DNA of 11,578 bases from Kiritimatiellales bacterium (GTDB lineage Bacteria > Verrucomicrobiota > Kiritimatiellia > Kiritimatiellales > Pontiellaceae): contig JAIPIO010000115.1 of the NCBI GenBank assembly GCA_021734595.1, positions 1 to 11,578 of the forward strand, written 5' to 3'. Both the position numbers and the translations under genes were made by a program. Below the pieces are notes generated by a model. That model was not told the DNA's origin. It made no database searches and saw only the letters and a program-made list of their open reading frames with translations. Shown here piece after piece: positions 7,180 to 11,578 of the stretch (its first letter is position 1; every line of letters begins with the position of its first letter).

Positions 7180-8145
7180 ATGACTACATCACAACAGATT
7201 AAAACACTGCATTTGATGGTGCATCCGACCCCGCGGAATGCGGAGAAGGTTGAAGAGTATTTCAAACGCTGGAACCGGCATATGACGGAAGCCGCCGCCG
7301 ATCCGGAGACGGCCTTGTGCGTGTTGAGCAACTCGCCGCCGGAAATGAAGACGTTGCTGGAAGAGTCAAGGCGACTTTTTGGCGATCGGTGTATTGCCGA
7401 TCCGGACGACTGGTCGGATGCGACGAAACTGCTTTATGCGGAACTGGTGGAGGAAGCCTTCACGGGGCTCAATGCCAGTTCGCCAGACAACAACCTTTAC
7501 GGCCTTTGGACGGCACAGAACGCGCTCCGTTGGGCCGAGGGGTTGAAGCGGGAACTTGAGCGACGCGGTTTCTCCTATTCGCCGTCGGAGTTGCGCGTTC
7601 TCGGATTCGGCTCGATGTGGGGCGGTTGCATGACGAAGTACGTTGCGCTTATGTCGCATCAGCTGGGTGTATCAAAAACCCCCGAGATCATGCCGGAATT
7701 ATGCGCGGACGCGGGATTTCCCGTAAACGGAGAGTATCTGGAGAAGTTCGAGTTGCCGCATCACGTGTGGGCGTTTCTTTTCAAGGCCAACAATGGCACC
7801 CACTTCGCCCGGTTTATGGAAAGTCTAAAGCCGGTGTGCGAGCCACCGAAAATGGTCGAATTGGCAATGGGAAAGGATGATTACTTCATTCACACCGGGG
7901 CGTTCAACGCGTATTTCCCGCCGGACAATTCGCAAATAAAAGGCGACGACCAGTCCATCGCATTCCCCGTTATGGATGGATACTCCGCTCCAAATGTCAC
8001 GATATTCTGCCGACATGACAATGGCGGCGCGTTCCGGGAAGCCGTCCGAAAAGCCAAAGTCAGCCCCGGGACGAATCGGGACATGCGAATTCACCGCGCC
8101 GCGATTCCGTATCAACGACCGGTGAATGTGGATACGTTTTGCTGA
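7180..8145 (+). CDS. Unrecognised cytoplasmic protein, last gene of the glycan cluster
   Basis: I do not recognise this 321-residue protein. The reading frame is convincing: AAAGGA at 7167-7172 lies 7 bases before the ATG, the gene begins 31 bases after the transporter gene, and its base composition is like its neighbours. The first 75 residues look like an alternating alpha/beta unit (IKTLHLMVHPTPRN, then ALCVLSNSP, then a helix). A second possible nucleotide- or substrate-binding turn is GFGSMWGGC (142-150), preceded by a strand ELRVLGFG. Seven cysteines are present (47, 71, 150, 175, 220, 277, 321). HTGAFNAYFPPDN (238-250) and TIFCRHDNGG (274-283) look like conserved-motif candidates. There is no signal peptide or membrane segment. 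Its position suggests a role in handling the product of the cluster or sensing it, but this is only context. Confidence 0.8.
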   Translation: MTTSQQIKTLHLMVHPTPRNAEKVEEYFKRWNRHMTEAAADPETALCVLSNSPPEMKTLLEESRRLFGDRCIADPDDWSDATKLLYAELVEEAFTGLNASSPDNNLYGLWTAQNALRWAEGLKRELERRGFSYSPSELRVLGFGSMWGGCMTKYVALMSHQLGVSKTPEIMPELCADAGFPVNGEYLEKFELPHHVWAFLFKANNGTHFARFMESLKPVCEPPKMVELAMGKDDYFIHTGAFNAYFPPDNSQIKGDDQSIAFPVMDGYSAPNVTIFCRHDNGGAFREAVRKAKVSPGTNRDMRIHRAAIPYQRPVNVDTFC

Positions 8146-8177
8146 CAAAAGAGAAGAAGCAACGCGAAAGACGGGAG

Positions 8178-8203
8178 CCCGATTCAGCCAGACGCTGACC
8201 GGG
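8178..8203. terminator. Candidate bidirectional terminator hairpin between convergent genes
   Basis: CCCG (8178-8181) and TCAGC (8184-8188) pair with GCTGA (8194-8198) and CGGG (8200-8203) around a 5-base loop, with a small internal bulge. It fills the 59-base gap between the converging last cluster gene and dnaG. There is no clean T-run on either side, only a pyrimidine-rich tract beyond it in the dnaG direction, so it may work weakly or only block read-through. Confidence 0.35.
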
Positions 8204-8204
8204 T

Positions 8205-10103
8205 TCAGACGCGCGATTGGCATAAGCGGTGCTGGCGTCGACGCAGTTCACTGAGCTGTTTACCGATCGTCCGCGCGCGGTCGGGGTCTTGTTCGGTCTG
8301 CCACTGATGTTCCAGCTTTTGTCTTTGCCGGTCAAGGTACACGCCTTCGATCTTTTCAATGCAGTCCTGCGTTGCTTGCGCGATCAATTTCTCATATCGC
8401 TCGCGTTCGTATTCCGAGGCTTCCTTCCCTGGGCCCGGGTACCGTGACCGGTGCATGGCTTCAGCTACGGCGGGATCCCCTACCAGATCTTGACGGGCTC
8501 CGATGGCGGCAGCCGCGTTGTCAAAATCCGTTTCCGCGGTTTTCCGCAAAACGAGGATGAGCGCTTGTGCCGGCGGCGATTCACCCAGTGCATCCGCCGT
8601 TATCGTGTCGTTTTCCGCCAACCTGCGGGCGACCTGTTCATGATGCAATGCGAGATCAAGCAGTGCCAGAACGGCGGGGCCGGTTGTGTCGGTTGAGGTC
8701 GTCGCGGGGGTCATTTGGGCGAGACGATCTGGGCGAGCATTCGGCTGGTTGTCATTGTTGCGGAAGCGCGCGCGACGTTGACGGCCGCGGGTCACCCTGT
8801 TCATGGCTTCGAAGACGGCGGTCTCCGGAACGCCAGCTTGCGTACTCACCCACTGGCAATGGGATGCACGCACAACAGGCGACGGCAGTGTACTGATCAC
8901 TTCAAGCATGCCTTGGACAACGGCATCTTTGCCAGCCGGCGACGCGAGGTCGAGATCGCGTTTCAGCAATTCGAACAGGAACGCCATTGCGTCATGGCTA
9001 TCGCGCAGCCGTTTTTGCACGTCCTCCGCGCCCCCCGATTGGAAGATACTGTCCGGGTCTTCGCCCGGCGGCAGCATGACCACCTTGGCACGCAAGTCGG
9101 CGGCCAGCGCTACCTGCAGGCTGCGTTTCGCTGCTTTTTCGCCCGCCTCGTCGGCATCGAAAGCAAAGGTTACCTCATCCGTGTAGCGCTTGAGAACGCG
9201 TGCCTGCTGCTCGGTAAATGCCGTGCCCTGCGGCGCCACAGCATTGGTTAATCCCGCGCGATGGCAGGCGATGACATCGAGTTGTCCTTCGCATACCAAC
9301 GCATACCCCATGTTCTTGAGTGACTGGCGGGCATAACAGAGGCCGTAAAGAATCTTGCCCTTGTGAAAAACCGCGGTTTCAGGGGTGTTGATATATTTTG
9401 CGGTTTTGGCGTCTTTCTCCAAGGTGCGAGCACTGAATCCAATGATCTGCCCCGTCGCGTCTTTTATAGGGAACATAAGCCGCCCCCGGAATGCATCATA
9501 GACCCGGTTGGTCCCTTGCTTCTCCTTCGCCAGACCGGCCTGCACCATGGAGCGTTCATCATATCCCTTGCCGGCCGCCCATTTGATGGCGGCATCCCAG
9601 GCATTCGGCGAATATCCCAGGCCAAACTCCTTGACGATCTCTTGATCCAATCCTCGGCCGTCCAGATAATCGCGCGCCGCCTGAGCCTCCGGCCGGTTCA
9701 GTTGCTCGACGTACCAGTCTCCGATGGCGCTCAGCAGATCATACAGTTTTTCACGGGGCACGGTTGCCGACGGTCTCTCCCCGTTTTCACTGGGCGAGGG
9801 GGGCTCCTCGGGGATACGGACATTGGCGCGGCGTGCCAGCAGGCGTACGGCACCGACAAAGTCAATGTTTTCCTGTTCCATGACAAACTGGAAAACATTG
9901 CCGCTTTTCTTACAGCCGAAGCAATAGTATGTCTGATGGCTGGGGCTGACTTTGAACGAGGGGGTCTTTTCCTTGTGGAACGGACAGCACGCCCAGAAGT
10001 CCGAGCCACGCTGTTTCAGTGGCGCATAGCCTTCCACTAAGGCCACAATATCGGTGCGGTCACGGATTTCATCGATTAATTCAGGAGGTATACGTCCAGG
10101 CAT
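8205..10103 (-). CDS. dnaG: DNA primase DnaG
   Basis: DnaG makes the RNA primers for DNA replication and works with the replicative helicase. The N-terminal CHC2 zinc finger is Cys40, His43, Cys61 and Cys64. The RNA-polymerase core follows, with RGRLMFPI at 206-213. The TOPRIM catalytic fold shows EGQLD (272-276) in place of the common EGYMD, and the metal-binding acids of FDADEAG (315-321). The C-terminal third (about 440-632) is poorly conserved, rich in charged residues at the end, and should hold the helicase-binding region. At 632 residues it is normal length. The opening MPGRIPPELIDEIRDRTDIV matches the usual DnaG start, so the ATG at 10101-10103 is secure although the ribosome site is weak (TGAGA, about 5 bases away). 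It is the last gene of the leftward group and converges on the glycan cluster. Confidence 0.97.
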   Translation of the reverse strand: MPGRIPPELIDEIRDRTDIVALVEGYAPLKQRGSDFWACCPFHKEKTPSFKVSPSHQTYYCFGCKKSGNVFQFVMEQENIDFVGAVRLLARRANVRIPEEPPSPSENGERPSATVPREKLYDLLSAIGDWYVEQLNRPEAQAARDYLDGRGLDQEIVKEFGLGYSPNAWDAAIKWAAGKGYDERSMVQAGLAKEKQGTNRVYDAFRGRLMFPIKDATGQIIGFSARTLEKDAKTAKYINTPETAVFHKGKILYGLCYARQSLKNMGYALVCEGQLDVIACHRAGLTNAVAPQGTAFTEQQARVLKRYTDEVTFAFDADEAGEKAAKRSLQVALAADLRAKVVMLPPGEDPDSIFQSGGAEDVQKRLRDSHDAMAFLFELLKRDLDLASPAGKDAVVQGMLEVISTLPSPVVRASHCQWVSTQAGVPETAVFEAMNRVTRGRQRRARFRNNDNQPNARPDRLAQMTPATTSTDTTGPAVLALLDLALHHEQVARRLAENDTITADALGESPPAQALILVLRKTAETDFDNAAAAIGARQDLVGDPAVAEAMHRSRYPGPGKEASEYERERYEKLIAQATQDCIEKIEGVYLDRQRQKLEHQWQTEQDPDRARTIGKQLSELRRRQHRLCQSRV

Positions 10104-10185
10104 ATCGTCTCATTGTGTACGGGGTATCAGGTTTCATCCTTCAAGTTTGAGCCCACTCTAAAAACTCGAGGAGGCCGTCATCAAA

Positions 10186-10285
10186 GGTTTCGGGTTTCTG
10201 GTGTCAGGTTTCGGGGCCAAGTTCACAGCCACTTGCAGGACTGTTACTTGTGTCTTCTGAAACCTGACACCTGAACACTGAAACC
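10186..10285. repeat. Large imperfect inverted repeat in the gap upstream of dnaG
   Basis: Two 27-base arms (10186-10212 and 10259-10285) are inverted copies, 23 of 27 positions matching, with the inner 12 bases (GTGTCAGGTTTC and its complement) perfect, around a 46-base centre. A third copy of the 12-base unit with one mismatch, GTATCAGGTTTC, is at 10124-10135. The centre has its own small inverted repeat, CAAGT (10218-10222) and ACTTG (10231-10235), and CCTAC/GTAGG (10284-10300) overlaps the right end. The rest of the 10104-10370 gap shows no gene. The structure sits 83 bases upstream of the dnaG start, on the side from which dnaG would be transcribed. It looks like a dispersed genomic repeat or miniature element, but a structured leader RNA is also possible. 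Confidence 0.7.
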
Positions 10286-10370
10286 TACGACGTCTGTAGG
10301 CGTATTATTCGTTGTTTCCGCCAAAACCGTACTTTTGGGAATGGACTCAAACTTCAGGAGAGCCCTCAAC

Positions 10371-11132
10371 TCACTGTCGCGCCAGCTGACGAAGGCGGCG
10401 CAGTATTTTCCGGGTGCGTTCGGTGTCTCCGATTTTCTGACTTTGACTCAGGCAATAGCTGTAGTAGCGTCGCGCCGCGTTGGGATTCTGCAGGTACTGA
10501 TCGTGAAGGACGGCCAAGTTCTGCAGCATCACGGGGTTGTGCGGCTCCTTCTCCCGCGCAATCTGGAAATAGTCCGCCGCTTGTTTGTAGTCTCGTTGTC
10601 CGAACCATAAAAGTGCAATCGCGTTATACACTTCGGGTCGGTCACGATAGTCGCGGAAGCGGCGCAGCGCCTGGAGATACCGAATCCCTTCCGGGAGATT
10701 CTGCTGCAGGCAACATCGACTTAACAGGACCAGGAGGTCGGGGTGCTGTTTGTTTAAGTCATAAGCCTTGCGAAGGGGTGTCAGCGCCTCGGCATACTCT
10801 TCCTGTTCCCACAACATCCATCCATAGAAATACAGTGTGACAAAATCGTCCGGCGCCTCGCGCGTTGCTCGTTCCAGCACGTCTACAGCATCGCCGGTCT
10901 GTTGCCGCATATGCAGACTCAACGCATTCAGCAGTAATGCGGTACGATTATCGGGGTCCTGGTTCAATGCGTTTCGGCTCAATTCCAGGGAACGGCTCCA
11001 CTGGCCGGCGGCCGCGGCAGCCCCCCCCTTCTTGAGTAAGATATCCACCGACTCGCCGGCGCAACCGGAAAGGCCGAAGGAGAGGATGATGGTTAACGCC
11101 ACCCAAGTCACTATGTTGAACAATCGTTCCAT
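10371..11132 (-). CDS. TPR-repeat lipoprotein
   Basis: A 253-residue predicted lipoprotein. It begins with a hydrophobic signal sequence (about 5-20) and a lipobox LSGC ending at Cys24, so the mature protein would be lipid-anchored. The rest is a run of tetratricopeptide-like helical hairpins at roughly 32-65, 66-98, 99-131, 132-160, 165-198 and 199-232, for example DNRTALLLNALSLHMRQQTG and PEVYNAIALLWFGQRDYKQA. Such proteins serve as scaffolds for envelope or secretion complexes; a specific partner cannot be named. A longer frame starts at 11189 but would overlap recN and place 19 residues before the signal peptide. The inner ATG at 11130-11132 is preferred because it opens the signal peptide and has a good ribosome site. 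It follows recN after a 43-base gap and is probably co-transcribed with it. Confidence 0.85.
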   Translation of the reverse strand: MERLFNIVTWVALTIILSFGLSGCAGESVDILLKKGGAAAAAGQWSRSLELSRNALNQDPDNRTALLLNALSLHMRQQTGDAVDVLERATREAPDDFVTLYFYGWMLWEQEEYAEALTPLRKAYDLNKQHPDLLVLLSRCCLQQNLPEGIRYLQALRRFRDYRDRPEVYNAIALLWFGQRDYKQAADYFQIAREKEPHNPVMLQNLAVLHDQYLQNPNAARRYYSYCLSQSQKIGDTERTRKILRRLRQLARQ

Positions 11133-11140
11133 GCGGCAGT

Positions 11141-11146
11141 TTCCTT
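11141..11146 (-). promoter_or_regulatory. Ribosome binding site that decides the TPR lipoprotein start
   Basis: On the minus strand AAGGAA ends 8 bases before the ATG at 11132. Together with the signal peptide that starts right at this ATG, it selects this start over the in-frame ATG at 11189, which lies inside the end of recN. Confidence 0.6.
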
Positions 11147-11175
11147 GTTCCTGAATCCAGGTGTCGAGAGATATG

Positions 11176-11578
11176 TTAATCGACGGCATTGTGCAGCAAT
11201 TCTTCGGCGTGTTTTCTGGCCGCCGCGGAGCTTTCTTCCGCGCCCATCATGCGAGTCAGTTCGTGGATCCGTGTGTCGGCATCGAGCCTTTCGATACTGG
11301 TTACAGTTCGTTGTCTCTCCATGTGCTTTCCAACCGAAAAATGCACGTTTGCGGCCGCCGCTATCTGCGGCAGGTGAGTGATGCACAACACTTGGTGCCG
11401 TGTACTGACGGATGCCAATTCGCGAGCGACGGCCGTGGCCACGCGCCCGCCGATGTTTGCATCGACCTCGTCAAAAATGAGCACCGGTACTTGGTCCGCG
11501 CTGGTGAGCACTGTTTTCACGGCCAGCATGACCCGTGCGATTTCTCCGCTGCTGGCGATCTTGCGGAGCGGCAACATG
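11176..11578 (-). CDS. recN: DNA repair protein RecN, C-terminal part (cut by right edge)
   Basis: RecN is an SMC-like ATPase that acts early in recombinational repair of double-strand breaks. The visible 133 residues are the C-terminal ATPase lobe. They contain the ABC signature region KIASSGEIARVMLA (6-19 of the visible part), the Walker B segment PVLIFDEVDANIGG (31-44), the H-loop-like region QVLCITHLPQIAAAA (62-76), and the typical ending ELTRMMGAEESSAAARKHAEELL. The signature reads SSGE where most RecN proteins have SGGE. Full RecN is about 550 residues, so roughly three quarters of the gene, including Walker A and the coiled coil, lie beyond the right edge; the methionine near 11577 is internal and not a start. 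The stop is TAA at 11176-11178. Confidence 0.95.
   Translation of the reverse strand, partial: MLPLRKIASSGEIARVMLAVKTVLTSADQVPVLIFDEVDANIGGRVATAVARELASVSTRHQVLCITHLPQIAAAANVHFSVGKHMERQRTVTSIERLDADTRIHELTRMMGAEESSAAARKHAEELLHNAVD

Noticed and set aside
9363..10040. A 225-codon plus-strand frame opposite dnaG
   Set aside because: It mirrors the conserved TOPRIM and zinc-finger parts of DnaG and has no domain of its own.
10321..10338. CCAAAA/TTTTGG hairpin downstream of the TPR lipoprotein gene
   Set aside because: Six mostly A-T pairs and no T-tract on the transcribed side, so it is unlikely to be an intrinsic terminator.
10104..10370. CRISPR array or tRNA in the gap upstream of dnaG
   Set aside because: Repeat copies are inverted and unevenly spaced, not direct with uniform spacers, and no cloverleaf arms or T-loop sequence are visible.

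Overview
The window looks like a moderately GC-rich bacterial chromosome from the PVC superphylum, most plausibly Lentisphaerota or a relative such as Kiritimatiellota or Verrucomicrobiota. That placement is an inference. It rests on a DUF2961 protein, a heparinase II/III-like lyase and beta-helix glycosidases sitting together, and on DnaG and RecN variants with an EGQLD TOPRIM motif and an SSGE signature. No 16S or ribosomal marker is present to test it.

Positions 1-8145 (+ strand) hold six closely spaced genes that read as one transcription unit: (1) an MpaA-like M14 zinc carboxypeptidase, whose reading frame is open to the left edge; (2) a DUF2961/GH172-like protein with a C-terminal beta-sandwich-like extension; (3) a heparinase II/III-like polysaccharide lyase; (4) a 717-residue fusion of a GH43-like five-bladed propeller with a GH28-like right-handed beta-helix; (5) a short EamA/DMT-like membrane protein whose start is coupled to the end of gene 4; (6) a 321-residue protein I do not recognise. 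None of the soluble products carries a visible signal peptide. The set therefore looks like a cytoplasmic route that takes apart an imported, probably uronate-containing, oligosaccharide, perhaps one carrying an amide-linked amino acid or peptide. The substrate is unknown. There is no visible regulator, sulfatase or outer-membrane SusCD-type pair inside the window, but the left part of the cluster is cut off.

Positions 8146-8204 are a short convergent gap with a hairpin that could end transcription from both sides.

Positions 8205-11578 (- strand) are housekeeping genes transcribed right to left: the C-terminal part of recN (cut by the right edge), a TPR lipoprotein, and the DNA primase dnaG. 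Between the lipoprotein gene and dnaG lies a 267-base gap. It contains a large imperfect inverted repeat built on a 12-base unit that recurs a third time nearby; it looks like a dispersed repeat and is the main unexplained non-coding structure here.

The best candidate for something undescribed is the six-gene unit as a whole: two different glycosidase folds in one polypeptide, a DUF2961 protein that appears to have lost one catalytic glutamate, an MpaA-type amidase, and an unrecognised last gene.
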